This document shows, piece by piece, positions 1-12,401 of a stretch of DNA of 64,000 nucleotides; position 1 is the first letter of the stretch, and the number at the start of each line of letters is the position of its first letter. The notes beneath the pieces are model-generated. The model was not told the origin of the DNA. It saw only the letters and a program-made list of their open reading frames with translations, and searched no databases. Where the stretch lies: contig JASFAU010000008.1 of assembly GCA_039704465.1 (NCBI GenBank), positions 620,001 through 684,000 of the forward strand, written 5' to 3'. Origin of the DNA: Plasmodiophora brassicae (taxonomy: Eukaryota > Endomyxa > Phytomyxea > Plasmodiophorida > Plasmodiophoridae). Made by a program: the position numbers and the translations under genes.

Positions 1-231
1 TTCCTGATCAGCAACATGATCGAATGGGGCCATGCCGATTGCGCGGCGTCCGCCGGGCTGTACGCCGCGACGTCCCCTGAGCTCTCGCAAGGCGCGTGTG
101 GCTGCATCACGCCCTGCGGCTGGCGGGTCTGGCGTGGGCCCGCGGCGTGTCTTCGGCCCCGTGATGGAAGTGGACGCGCGACGCCACTCAGCGTTTTTTT
201 CGACCGGGATTCATAACCGTCATTTTATCCG
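1..231. other. left edge, no gene recognised
   Basis: Nothing convincing is encoded in either direction. The stretch probably holds the 5' flank and promoter of the dehydrogenase gene that starts just after it. No TATA-like element stands out. Confidence 0.4.
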
Positions 232-2537
232 ATGATGATGAGACGTTTCGGGTTGAGCGTCGTCGCTGGGAGACGCTGGGCAGGATCGGCGGCGTCGGCG
301 CCGGCAGTGCCCTTGATTGTTGCCGGGAAGCGGGTGGAATCGCATGCGACGTCGTTCCACGATGTCAGGGATCCGGCGACGCAGAAGCTGGTGTGCCGGG
401 TGCCGGATGCGTCGAAGGACGAGCTCGAGAGCGCTGTCGAGGCAGCGTCGGCCGCATTTGAATCGTTCAGTGTTTGTCGAAAGGGTCGTGAGGTGCTGTG
501 CTGATGATGGTGGCAGGTGGAGGATGACACCGATTACGACGCGACAGCGAGTCATGTTTAAGTACCAAGAGCTATTGAGAAAGAAGATCGATGTCATTGC
601 AGAAAGCATAGGTTGGAATCCGTGCTGGACCCGATGGTAGAACCTGTGCCCTGAGACGGTGCGGATGCCTTGCAGTCCAAGAGAACGGCAAGATCATGGC
701 TGATGCGGTTGGCGATGTCACGCGCGGCCTCGAGGTTGTTGAACATGCATGCGGGACAGCGACGCTGATGATGGGTGAAACGGTCGAGAACGTTAGCCGT
801 GATATCGATACGTACAGCTACAGGCAGCCGCTCGGTATGTAGGGTCTTGAAGTCAAACCCGTGTAGTCTGAACGTGTCTGCAGGCGTCGTTGCTGGGATC
901 TGCCCGTTCAACTTTCCGGCAATGATTCCTCTGTGGATGTTCCCCGTCGCCGTTACTGTACGGAAACCGGCCGTCGCCACCCCGGGGCATGCCCAAACTT
1001 TAACGGTGGATAGTGCGGCAACACGTGTATCATCAAGCCATCCGAACGGACGCCCGGAGCGACCATGATCCTGGCCGGCCTTGTAGTGCCTGATGCGAAA
1101 TCGTCAACGGCGCCGATTAATGAGACGTCGTAATGTCCAGGTCAAAGAGGCGGGGCTTCCAGACGGAGTCCTGAACATTGTGCATGGAGGAAAGTCCACC
1201 GTCGATTTTCTCTGTGATAGCCCGAGTATCCGGTAGAAGCGCATCTGTGGCCAATCTGTGCGCTGAACGCTGAGCCGGTTCTTCAGAGCCGTCTCATTTG
1301 TTGGATCGGATGTCGCTGGACAACACATTCATGCGCGAGCAACGGCCACGGGAAAGAGAGTACAGGTTCGGGGCCACATTTCGTCTGTAAACTGGACCAG
1401 AGAGTGAACTCGAGAGCAAATGTTAGGCTAACTTGGGCGCGAAAAACCATGCAACTGTTCTACCGGATGCTGACAAGGAGGCGACCCTAAATGCGCTGTG
1501 TGCTGCTGCATTTGGGGCTAGCGGGCAACGATGCATGGCTCTGTCTGTTGCCATTCTCGTTGGCGAGGCGAGTGAATGGATTGACGATCTCAAAACCAAA
1601 GCGCAATCTCTTGTAGTCAACGCAGGTCGAAGCTCTGTTAGTGTGAGCACCTGGCACGTTACCTGACCCGGTTGTTCGCCAAATCGTTTAGGTCACGAAC
1701 CGGACGCGCAACTTGGCCCCATGATTTCCCCGAAGGCTCTTGAGAGAGCGAAGGCAATAATTACGCGCAGTATCGAGCAAGGAGCGAACGCAATACTCGA
1801 CGGCAGAGAGTTTACGAGCGAAAAGTATCCCGAGGTAAACCGTTTCGTTTGCACAGGTACCCCCAAACGTGACTGCCTTCGGTTACAGGGAAACTTCCTT
1901 GGCCCGACCATCCTAACCGGCGTGTCTCCCGACATGGAGTGCTACAAGCAGGTTCGTCTTGGCGCCACTTTGAGTGATATATAACTTACGCGCTGTACAT
2001 CTAGGAAATCTTCGGGCCCGTTCTGTGCGTGATGCAGGCAGACAGCCTCGAAGAAGGTCGGTTAACAAGGCTCGTTTGCGTCCCAGTAGGTCACGTCTCT
2101 TACTAACGTTGCTCAGCAATTCGTATTACGAATGCCAACTCCCACGGGAACGGTTGTGCAATATTTACCCGGTATGCACGCTTGATACGATAGAGTACGA
2201 CGCTTAATCGCTTATCGTGTCGCCCAGATCGGGTGCCTCAGCACGGAAATTCCAGTTCCAGGTCGACGTTGGACAAGTTGGCATTAATCTGCCGATCCCT
2301 GTCCCGTTGCCCTTCTTCTCATTCACTGTAATATATGGGCACCACAGCTACAAAGGTAAATTTAAACCAATGTTCTTTCATTAGGGATCGCGAGGGTCAT
2401 TCGTCGGAGCCAATCACTTCTACGGGAAAGAAGGAGTCAATTTCTATACTCAAATCAAAACCGTGACATCCAACTGGCGCTCTGCGAAATCCGCAGCGAA
2501 AGACAAGCTGAACACGGCAATGCCAATTCTGAAGTAA
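232..2537 (+). CDS. ALDH6A1: methylmalonate-semialdehyde dehydrogenase (ALDH6 family)
   Basis: CoA-acylating aldehyde dehydrogenase of mitochondrial valine and pyrimidine catabolism (methylmalonate/malonate semialdehyde to propionyl-/acetyl-CoA). The first ~23 residues ([11 protein letters not shown]...) look like a mitochondrial presequence. Family blocks follow in order across about thirteen short introns: [11 protein letters not shown] near the start, [94 protein letters not shown], then the catalytic-cysteine block GQRCMALS near 1525-1550, [28 protein letters not shown], and [12 protein letters not shown] with GSRGSF. It ends in TAA at 2535-2537, 75 bp from the stop of the convergent POLA2 gene. 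It is more intron-rich and visibly less GC-biased than most genes here. The first intron (about 470-522) does not resolve cleanly in frame by eye; the rest do. Confidence 0.93.
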
Positions 2538-2612
2538 ATGCAAACACCATCCTGCTCTGCATCAGGTCGCCGAGAGAAGGCCACCGCGGTCAACGTAAGT
2601 TTATACACAATG

Positions 2613-4733
2613 TCAAATACGTGCAATGTCCACCCTCGATCGCGTCGTTGTTGATTCGCCACCAGGATGGATAACAATTCGGCTGTACAGTCCTCCACTG
2701 CCACTGCCCTTGACGAGCTGACCAGGGTTGATGAAGAGCACATCATCAACACTACGGACGAACGGGCCAAGTGACGACGGAAGGATGATAACGTCAGGAG
2801 TACATCGCAGGGCGTACTTTGAAGCATGCGTACGATCAATGGATGCAGCAGGTGGCGGGGCATCAAGCGGGTACAGAGACCGTTGGGTCACCAGGTGGGA
2901 ACAAAGCGTTGCGATACGATTTGCGGTTTGATCTGTACAGGGCGATTGGGACACAACCAATACGCAGGGCATACGCATGATGACCTTTCGGTACCTTCGA
3001 CACTTCGTTGCCAGCCAAGTGGAACACGATGTCGTTCGTGGATACCCCGAACGTCACGCCACCAAGCGCTATGGTCGTAGGGTTCGTCAGGTGACATACC
3101 TACAGCCGGTACATTGGTCAGGAAAGACAGCTCGATGACCACCGAGAGTATCGATCACCTTGGCACCGGTCTGGAAAGTATCGCTAAAGGGAGGTTGCGG
3201 AAACGACGGGCAGTGCTCCAGGTCACGCAAATGGGGAATGGTCAGAACACGAGTTGGGACAGTCTGGAGCTTCGTTTCGATGAATTTCCATAGTTCGGCC
3301 CGCACATCATCGGCAGTCTGCCAGGCTGTCAGTTAGAAGAAGGAAACAGGTGAGGAGCAGCCAAGCGGTTCATACTTTGTCGATTGGCGCCGCGTTGTCG
3401 CAATCAACGAACGGACCGCACAGGATCAGGTAGTGCGGCGATCGTTCAACGACTTCGGCAAGCAGATCGCCAAGAGGTGAGAAGTCCAGGTCGCTAGTGA
3501 ACGAGAACGGGCCACTGGCGGCCATTACAGCAAGAGGCACTTCTTGAGGAGCGCCGATCCTTGGGGAGGGCTTCGGCAGTAGAATCTCTTGAACGTGAAG
3601 CAATGCCCCAGTCGGATTGAAGCCTTTGACAGCACACACCATGCCTGGAAACAGCGCGTACTCGTCGTTGTCCCCTGCCGGCAGTTTCAGTTGTACCTAT
3701 GCAGAAGAGCGCATGAGTGCAAACGCCAGTGGCGATATACTGAACCCACCCGTTGCCCATCGCGCTCCAGCCATGCATCATTAGGATGGATCTTCGGCCC
3801 GGTACAGGTTAGCATGCCGCCACAGAACACCTCCGATTGCGATGGCGCGCACAGCACATCATATTCCACGTTGTCGGCGCCGGTAATTCCAGTGAGCAGT
3901 ACCCGAACGCGTTCTTCTCTGACTGCAGTGAAATCAGATTTCCGCCGTCGGAACGCACACCAAAGGACGGACGTTGCCGGACGACGTTGAGCGGCTGAAA
4001 CATGTACTTGAAAGGTTGTTGCCATTCTTCAACGTCGACATCAAGTGGAAACGAATACATGTCCTGCTCCATGACGGGACCCGCCTCGTCCAGTTCGGCG
4101 CCATGGCAGACCACTGTTTCCGGGAAACTCAGACGCCCGCGAGCCGCACCCCTGCTGGTGTCTTACCAACTCGTCCACGGTTCTTCCTCTCCGCGTACTT
4201 CCCTGTAGACGGCGCCGGGGATCCAAACATTGTTGGAGACATAAACCTACAGACGTGTCATTGAACGTCGTATCATTCGACGTGACAGTACCCCGGTTGC
4301 TGGGGTTGGCTACGTCGACTAGGTGTTGACGTGATCTGTTTGGCGGAAGGACTGGCCACATGCGGAGGCGGTTGATGCAACAGCCCAGCATTCCTATCGG
4401 GCTCCCTGTTCTCTTCGTCCTGCTGCAATCGGAATCGCGCCGCCATCTTCGTATGCAGGTGCGCCTCGAGTGCCTTCAGGTGGTCCATATTGGCCTGCTC
4501 CTTGAATTTGTTGTTAAACGCGAACGCCAGGTACTCGTTGGCCAGCGTCTCCGGCGATATGTCGAACATCGAGCACATCGACAGACCTGCCGCCCGGGGG
4601 TCATCAGCAACCCCGCCTGTCCCGGCAACACCCGCGCCCCCCTACACTTTTGAATCACATCCTGGTGCTTCTTCGGGTCCAGGTCCAGGTTCGAGCACAG
4701 CTCGTCTAGGTCATGGGACGGGTCGGGCGCCAT
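2613..4733 (-). CDS. POLA2: DNA polymerase alpha subunit B (POLA2)
   Basis: Non-catalytic B subunit of the DNA polymerase alpha-primase complex, nuclear, needed to start replication. The start (4731-4733) opens an N-terminal helical region (HDLDELCSNLDLDPKKHQD, then MFDISPETLANEYLAFAFN after an intron), followed by a variable linker, an OB-fold segment (GPVMEQDMYSFPLDVD ... FKYMFQPL) and the inactive calcineurin-like phosphoesterase domain (ASGPFSFTSDLDFSPLGDLL, HYLILCGPFVDCDN, RVLTIPHLRDLEHCPSFPQPPF, CTPDVIILPSSLGPFV, VLFINPGQLVKG). Several introns are needed to join these blocks. The last exon ends in RVDIARI, matching the family C-terminus. IMPDH lies 200 bp upstream on the same strand. 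Together with CDC45 nearby it gives two replication genes in 15 kb, probably by chance. Confidence 0.92.
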
Positions 4734-4932
4734 CTGGACGACAAAATCACGAAGACGACCTCCTCGTCAACAGCGCTCTGCGCAAATGCGCCGCCGCCCC
4801 CCTCCGTCGGGTCTTCTTCGCCGCTCAACAACGCATCTCTCGCACGCACAGGAGGCGAGGTTCACCGACAGCTGCTGGGGAGCGTCCGTAAACCGGTGGG
4901 GTGTATTGAACAATGACAATCGGGGGGTACGC

Positions 4933-6850
<1,918 letters not shown>

Positions 6851-7174
6851 GCCCGTTTGCAGCTCTGCGGACTGCGACGCGCCTGGCCCTGCGTCCTGCG
6901 AGGCTGCGAGTGCGACCCCAGTCCGATACCTTCACGGCCTGCCGCGTCCGCACTTGGCCCGGCAACAGACCCTCCCCGGGTTCCGTCAGAGGACCCAGCG
7001 CCAGGCGGAATGTATGACGCTTTCTTAAGGTTTGCCTTCTGGGCTGCGGTTGGACCATCGTAGGCGTACTGGGGTTACAAGAGCGACGCCATGACCCCTC
7101 GCCTCGGGTACAAGACGGCGGCCCGAAAGCGGCCGTACCTCGGGTGGCGTTATCCGACAAGGGCAATCACCTGG

Positions 7175-8515
7175 ATGGAGCTGCATGTGGCCGACAGCTC
7201 GACTCTCTGCCGTCTCGTGTCTTCCTGTATGGGCGTCCTGTACATGCCGGCCACGCTGGCGTGGCTCTGGCGGCGGAGAGCGCACGACCCCATCGTTCAG
7301 CGCAATCCCGTGCTGGTCGTCCTCGGTGGCGCCACCGTCTGCGTCTACATCGTCATCGACGTTCTCGTCGGTGTCCTTTATGCCGACACAGCGCCGATAT
7401 TCGCTCGCTACCTCACGTTCTACATTTTGGTCCAGCTGGCATCGCAGGCATTGATCGTCCGTTGCTTGCACCTGTACTTCAGCCATTCGTACCAGTGGGA
7501 ACTCTGCGATCGCCATTCTGGAAAATGGTTTCCAGGAGCATCGCTACCTCGTTTCGACCCGCTTGGCATTGCGCGCCATTGTCGTCTCCCAGGCTGTCGG
7601 CATGACGCCACTGGTCGTCGTGATGGCCATGGACGAATCGTTCCGGCAGGCCGACCCGCACAACGTCAACTTGAACTCGCATGCTCATCGTTCTCATCGG
7701 GAACATTGCCGTCCCGGGAATCCACTTCGCAACGTCTTCGGCATACGCCAGGAAATGTCGCGAGTCCATTGCATGAGCGCCCTCGCCGTTATCGTGTACG
7801 CCGTCACCAGGCTCGAATTCCCGAGCAGCAACCTTGCCCTCGACATGTTCGTCCAGCATGTGGCCATCCACTGCAGGTTCGTCCTGAAGGTCTTCATGCC
7901 GCTCTACTTATCGTATACGGCCGCCTGGAGGCAAGGCTGTGCCCAGGGGCCTAGCACAACGCTTCTCGGACGTTTACTTCTAAACGAGCGTGCCGGCGAT
8001 ACGGTGCGACCTCTGATGACGCAAGCAGTCTGCCTGGAACTGCTCCTGTTCCTGCAAGCCGAGCAGCAGTACCGTCAGGTCTGTGCGACGGTGCCCCGAC
8101 CGGATCAGTGCGCCGTCAACGTTGTTGGTCAGCAGATCATCGACCAATTCATCGTTGAAAACGCTCCCCTACAGGTATGCCCGTGTCGCCCCTCTTAAAA
8201 CGTTCTAACAAGTTATCAGGTGAACATATCCTATCGGGAGTCCCGGCCGTTTCGTCAACGAACAACGCGAAACGCTTCGCTGGCACAATCGACGGTGTGC
8301 TCAACTGACAGGCTGACCGAAATCCATGCAGGAACGTTCGACGAAGCGCGAAAGGAGGTCCTGCGGTTGCTCCAGGTGAACGTTCTGCCCCGCATATCAG
8401 GCTGGACCCGGCAATGGGACATATGTGGGATGATTTCCTCGAGCGCAATCGACAGACGCGGGCCCTCCTATCCGAACCGGGTTCGCTTTTTGATGCGGTC
8501 ACTGTCCTGTCCTGA
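7175..8515 (+). pseudogene. degraded 7TM-RGS protein gene (paralogue of 10974-12401)
   Basis: Reads closely alongside the intact 7TM-RGS gene at 10974-12401 but cannot be translated in one frame. The start MELHVADSSTLCRLV matches the paralogue. TM1-TM3 are intact to about 7531. One extra base near 7532 then shifts the frame (WF, followed in another frame by QEHRYLVSTRLALRA). At about 7690-7730 the TM5 region has lost roughly 14 or more codons and reads MLIVLIGNIAVPGIH in a third frame before NVFGIRQEMS resumes. The RGS core (TVRPLMTQAVCLELLLFLQ) is in frame. An intron lies at the same place as in the paralogue, and a last shift near 8397 precedes WDDFLERNRQT and a TGA at 8513-8515. Multiple independent lesions suggest decay; assembly indels are the alternative. 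IMPDH starts divergently 325 bp to the left. Confidence 0.68.
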
Positions 8516-8653
8516 ACATTACCATCGCCGACGAGCAACGCAGAGAGGGTTTGCTGAACATCGGCACGTATAGTAATGGCCAGAAGCTGGCGCGCAATGC
8601 TGTTCCCGAAATAGACCGCCTGCGCTGGAAATAGACCTGCCTGCTGGACAGAC

Positions 8654-9370
8654 ATGGCGTCTGTCGACGACGTTGATGGGTCCAGCGCCATGGTGCATGG
8701 GTCCACGCTCTGCGGGTACCTGATGAAGCGGAGCGGTGGGCGCGGACGCAAGATGCAACGACGATGGTTCGTACTGCATGGGCGCATGCTGTCGTACTTC
8801 ACCCGGTACGACGACGCGCAGCGTCGAGGGTTCATCGACCTACAAGGCACTCGGGTCACGTTGCCCGAGGGCAACCCTGCTGAGTTCGAAATCGTCACCC
8901 GCAGGAAGACGTACCTGCTGGCAGGCGATAATGCGGACGAAGTGGCGGCATGGGTCGCTGCCTTGCGACGGTCGGTCGCCATGTTCGCCAACGTCGTCAC
9001 GCGCCGATCGACGGTCGGGTCGGAGCGCAACGACGACGTGCCATGGAGCGAGCTGAAGAAGGCGACGTACGCGGGCGTGGTCAGGAAACAAGGCAAAGGG
9101 TTCCAGTCCTGGAGGTCCCGGTACCTGGTCTGCATCGGAGGCGTCGCACCCGTGCTTCTCTACTTCCGGCAGGAACCGATCGGCGCCGCCTACGAGCGAT
9201 ACCCGCCACTCGGACGCATCCCCCTCCTGCAGGCGCACCTCATCCAGCCGGTCCCGCAGGATCCCCACACGTTCGCCATCATCACCCACGAGAAGCAGTA
9301 CCGGTTCCGGGTCGACTCCGACGCCGACCTGGCCGCCTGGCTGCAGGCCATCCAGTCCTGCATCGCCTAG
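8654..9370 (+). CDS. tandem PH-domain protein
   Basis: A 238-residue intronless protein made almost entirely of two pleckstrin-homology domains. PH1 is at about residues 16-113 (STLCGYLMKRSGGRGRKMQRRWFVL ... WVAALRRSV) with the usual basic beta1-beta2 loop and C-terminal Trp helix. PH2 is at about 137-237 (YAGVVRKQGKGFQSWRSRYLVC ... DLAAWLQAIQSC). Such proteins bind phosphoinositides or act as membrane adaptors; no catalytic domain is present. The basic loops (K-x-n-R-x-R) suggest lipid binding, but specificity cannot be read from the sequence. It lies between the two 7TM-RGS paralogues. An AATAAA sits about 70 bp after the stop. Confidence 0.88.
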   Translation: MASVDDVDGSSAMVHGSTLCGYLMKRSGGRGRKMQRRWFVLHGRMLSYFTRYDDAQRRGFIDLQGTRVTLPEGNPAEFEIVTRRKTYLLAGDNADEVAAWVAALRRSVAMFANVVTRRSTVGSERNDDVPWSELKKATYAGVVRKQGKGFQSWRSRYLVCIGGVAPVLLYFRQEPIGAAYERYPPLGRIPLLQAHLIQPVPQDPHTFAIITHEKQYRFRVDSDADLAAWLQAIQSCIA

Positions 9371-9441
9371 AGGCTAGATCCGAAACCGTTGCGCCAGTTC
9401 AGGGCCACCTGCTGCACTGCAAACGCCATCCTCCCGCTATT

Positions 9442-9447
9442 AATAAA
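9442..9447 (+). terminator. candidate poly(A) signal AATAAA
   Basis: Canonical AATAAA about 72 bp after the stop of the tandem-PH gene. The same hexamer recurs just after other plus-strand stops in the window, which supports a role in 3' end formation. Confidence 0.5.
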
Positions 9448-9487
9448 CAGTCGTGCCTCGGTCGTTCCCACCGACGACCGCACACGG

Positions 9488-11040
9488 ATGACGGCTGTCG
9501 TGACGCACGAGATCGGTGCCGCGCGCCTGGCGACATCCAACTACCTGCAGTACGGTACGCCAGCGGGGGCGGTGTGTGGCTATGCGTTCGCCGGCTGATG
9601 GTGTGTCCGGGTGCAGCGGTATGCCATCACGACCCGTCGTGCCTGGTCGTCGATGCGGACGGCGGCGTCAGCTGGGTGCGCGTCGACGTGGCGCGTCGCT
9701 CGGCGCATGTCGTGCGCCGGATTCATCCATCGTCGTAACAGGGCGTTCCTCAGTGCTGATTGCCGCGCCGGTTCTTACGTGTGCCTGCGACGTACGTAGG
9801 GAGGCTGCCTGCGTGGTCGCCATGGCGCTGTCGGAATCGCTCTACGCTGCCGTGGCCGATTCCACACGAGCGATAACCGTGTACGACGCCGCCGTCGATG
9901 GCCACCGGGTTCCGTTCGTCTCCCTACTCGCCGATGCGTCCGTCGTATCGATGGCGTTCACCAGTGACCCGCACCTGATCGTGCTGACGCGCACGTCTCT
10001 GTCCGTTTACGACGTGATGGACAGGGCGTCGAATGTGAAACGCGTTCCTGGTGTGACCGCGTTCTCGTACTGCCCGACGTCGGGGCTGGTCTACAGGACT
10101 CGCGACCATGTGTTTGTCGATGATCCGACGCCGACCACGGTCCGGGTACCAATGGGCGCCTCGGGCGCGCGCCTGGTCGCCCGGATAGGACCGGACCGCC
10201 TCGTCGTCGTCGAGAACCAGCAACCGCGATTGCCTGCGTCTCTAGTAGACGGATGCTTTCCGACGGATCAGTCGCCGATGGACCACTTGACCAACGTCGT
10301 CTCGGACGCTGCGGCCGTCCCGCCGTCATCCCGCGTCATCGTCACTGACTACGCCGGTAACGACAACACCTGCGAGCGGTTCGACGACGAATTCGCATCG
10401 ATCGATATGGCCGCGTACGACACGAAAGACGGCCTGTTAGCCGTCGCGTCATTCACGGCCAGCAAGGTGTTGCGGGTGCGACTGCTCGAGGCAGGTTGGC
10501 GCTGATCAGTGGTTCCGTTTCCATTAGGTGCATGTCGTGAGGGTCGTTGGCGACTCCCTCGCGAGGACGTGGAACCACGATTTCAGCGATGGTGCCCGTG
10601 TTCGAGGATTGTCCTGGCATCGTGATCCAGCCCGTGACGCTGTGTTCCTGTTCGTCTTGGTCGTTCGACCTGGAGGGCACCCTGCGCCCGTGTTCCAGCC
10701 ACGTTACCTGTCGGGCCCGAGCTCCCTGACCGTCTTCGAGCATCGTGTCGGGCCTGCCATTGATCGCGCCCCCAGTCCGTCGTCTCCCGTCCTGGATAAG
10801 CTGCAGGAGGTTCTCGACGCTATCGCCGACCTCAAAATGCAAATCGTGCCCGAGATCGCTGCCATCCAATCCCGATTAAACACCTTGGAGCAGCGTTTCA
10901 GGTATTACGGCGAAAGCCATCGACGAGTGCCCTCATGCGACAGGCACAGTTTAATGTACAAATGCTCTGGTGTTCATGGCGGAAGCACAGTGACCGTGAC
11001 CGGGTACGGATTCGCTTCCGAGCGCAGGACCAGCGTCTGA
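9488..11040 (+). CDS. unknown protein, propeller-like repeats with C-terminal coiled coil
   Basis: Not recognised as a known family. The likely start is MTAVVTHEIGAARLATSNYL. An intron near 9571-9613 leads to HHDPSCLVVDADGGVSWVRVD, and another leads into a long block ending near 10505 whose pattern of short beta-rich segments (ALSESLYAAVADSTRAITVYD, VSMAFTSDPHLIVLTRTSLSVYD) resembles a degenerate WD/beta-propeller. After one or two more introns comes a heptad-rich segment, LDKLQEVLDAIADLKMQIV ... IQSRLNTLEQRF, predicted coiled coil. The extreme C-terminus (stop about 11040 if the last exon is right) would overlap the 3' end of the convergent 7TM-RGS gene by about 65 bp. Splice choices after 10500 are uncertain. 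Confidence 0.5.
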
Positions 11041-12401
11041 CGGTTGCGCTCGAGGAAGTCCTCCCAGACGCGGTTCAGGGCGGGGTCCGACTTGATACGG
11101 GTCATGATGTTCGCCTGTATCAGCTGCACGACCTCCTTGCGCGGGCGGTCGAACGTCTCCACAGTGAATTCCGTCATGATCTCCGTCATCATCACCGTGC
11201 TTGGCCTGGCCAACGATATCCGGCGCCTCTTCACTGGTCGAAACGGCTTGGCTGCCACATCCGATATGTTGACCTGTATTCCGCCAGTCACGTCAGACGT
11301 GAACGGCGGAGACAACCAGGCCGAGCGAACACACACACACACCTGAAGGGAAGCATTCTCAACGATAAAGTCCTTGATGATGCGCCTCCCGGCTGCGTCA
11401 ATAGTGGCCTGATCCGCCCTGGGCACCGTGGTGAACATCTGGCGGTACTGCTGTTCGGCCTGTAGGAACAGGAGCAGCTCCAGGCAGAACGTTTGCACCA
11501 TCACAGGTCGGACAGCATCGCGAACGCTTTCGTTCATAAGGAACCTCTCGAAGGCGGTCGTGTTCTGCCCCAGGGCTCGGTCCTGCTTCCAGGCGGGCGT
11601 ATACGATAAGTACAACGGCATGCAGACCGTCAGGACGAACAGGGCGTGCAGGGCGGCATGCAGGACGAACATATCGAGCGAAAGGGTACTGAGGCGCGGG
11701 AGCCCGAACTTGATGATCACGTACGCGAGCACGCCGATGCCTCCCATGCGGTTCACGTGCGACATCTCCTGACGGATGCCGAAGACGTCGCGGATCGGCC
11801 CGAGTAGGAAGCTGATGCGGGCCAGTGCAAGAATGTGAATGGCGGTGACGAGGATGTTCCCGATGAGAACGATGAGCACCGGCGTCGGGTGCGAGCTGAA
11901 GATGACGGTGTTCGGGTCAACGTGCAGGAACGAGGCGTCCATCGCCATGACGATGAACACGGGTATCAGGTCGACAGCCTGGACCAGGCCGATGACGCGC
12001 AACGCGAACCTGGTGGACACGAGGTACCGGTGGTCCTGGAACCAGGTCCCGGATTGGGCCTGGAGCTCATGCTGGTACGAATGAATGAAGAACAGGTGCA
12101 GGCCCCGGGCGATCAGGGCCTGCAGCGCCAGGGGCATGAGTGAGTACAGCACAGAGAACCGGATGAACAATGGAATGTAGTCGATGAGGACGGCGTTCGC
12201 GAGGAAATCGATGATGATGTAGGAGAAGGTGGCGGCTCCGCCCATGAAGACCAGCAAGGGATTGCGCTGACCGATTGGATCGCAGGTTCGCCGTTGCCAC
12301 AGCCATGCTAAAGACGCCGGCATGTATACGGCGGCGAACAACGACGATAAGACGCGGCATAAAACGGACGTGTCCGACAAATCCAACGTCCCGGTCGCCA
12401 T
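10974..12401 (-). CDS. seven-transmembrane RGS protein
   Basis: GPCR-like membrane protein fused to a regulator-of-G-protein-signalling domain, the architecture of plant RGS1; by analogy it would accelerate GTP hydrolysis by a G-alpha subunit at the plasma membrane. The start is MATGTLDLSDTSVLCRVL. Seven hydrophobic stretches follow: LCRVLSSLFAAVYMPASLAW, LLVFMGGAATFSYIIIDFL, FIRFSVLYSLMPLALQALIA, RFALRVIGLVQAVDLIPVFI, VLIVLIGNILVTAIHILALA, MGGIGVLAYVIIKFGL, and MFVLHAALHALFVLTVCMPL. The RGS domain spans about the last 190 residues (FERFLMNESVRDAVRPVMVQ ... WEDFLERNRQ). An intron at about 11274-11342 (69 nt, beginning in a GT repeat) is a multiple of three without a stop, so it could be retained. 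Its position matches the intron of the broken paralogue at 7175-8515. Confidence 0.8.
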   Translation of the reverse strand: MATGTLDLSDTSVLCRVLSSLFAAVYMPASLAWLWQRRTCDPIGQRNPLLVFMGGAATFSYIIIDFLANAVLIDYIPLFIRFSVLYSLMPLALQALIARGLHLFFIHSYQHELQAQSGTWFQDHRYLVSTRFALRVIGLVQAVDLIPVFIVMAMDASFLHVDPNTVIFSSHPTPVLIVLIGNILVTAIHILALARISFLLGPIRDVFGIRQEMSHVNRMGGIGVLAYVIIKFGLPRLSTLSLDMFVLHAALHALFVLTVCMPLYLSYTPAWKQDRALGQNTTAFERFLMNESVRDAVRPVMVQTFCLELLLFLQAEQQYRQMFTTVPRADQATIDAAGRRIIKDFIVENASLQVCVCVRSAWLSPPFTSDVTGGIQVNISDVAAKPFRPVKRRRISLARPSTVMMTEIMTEFTVETFDRPRKEVVQLIQANIMTRIKSDPALNRVWEDFLERNRQTLVLRSEANPYPVTVTVLPP

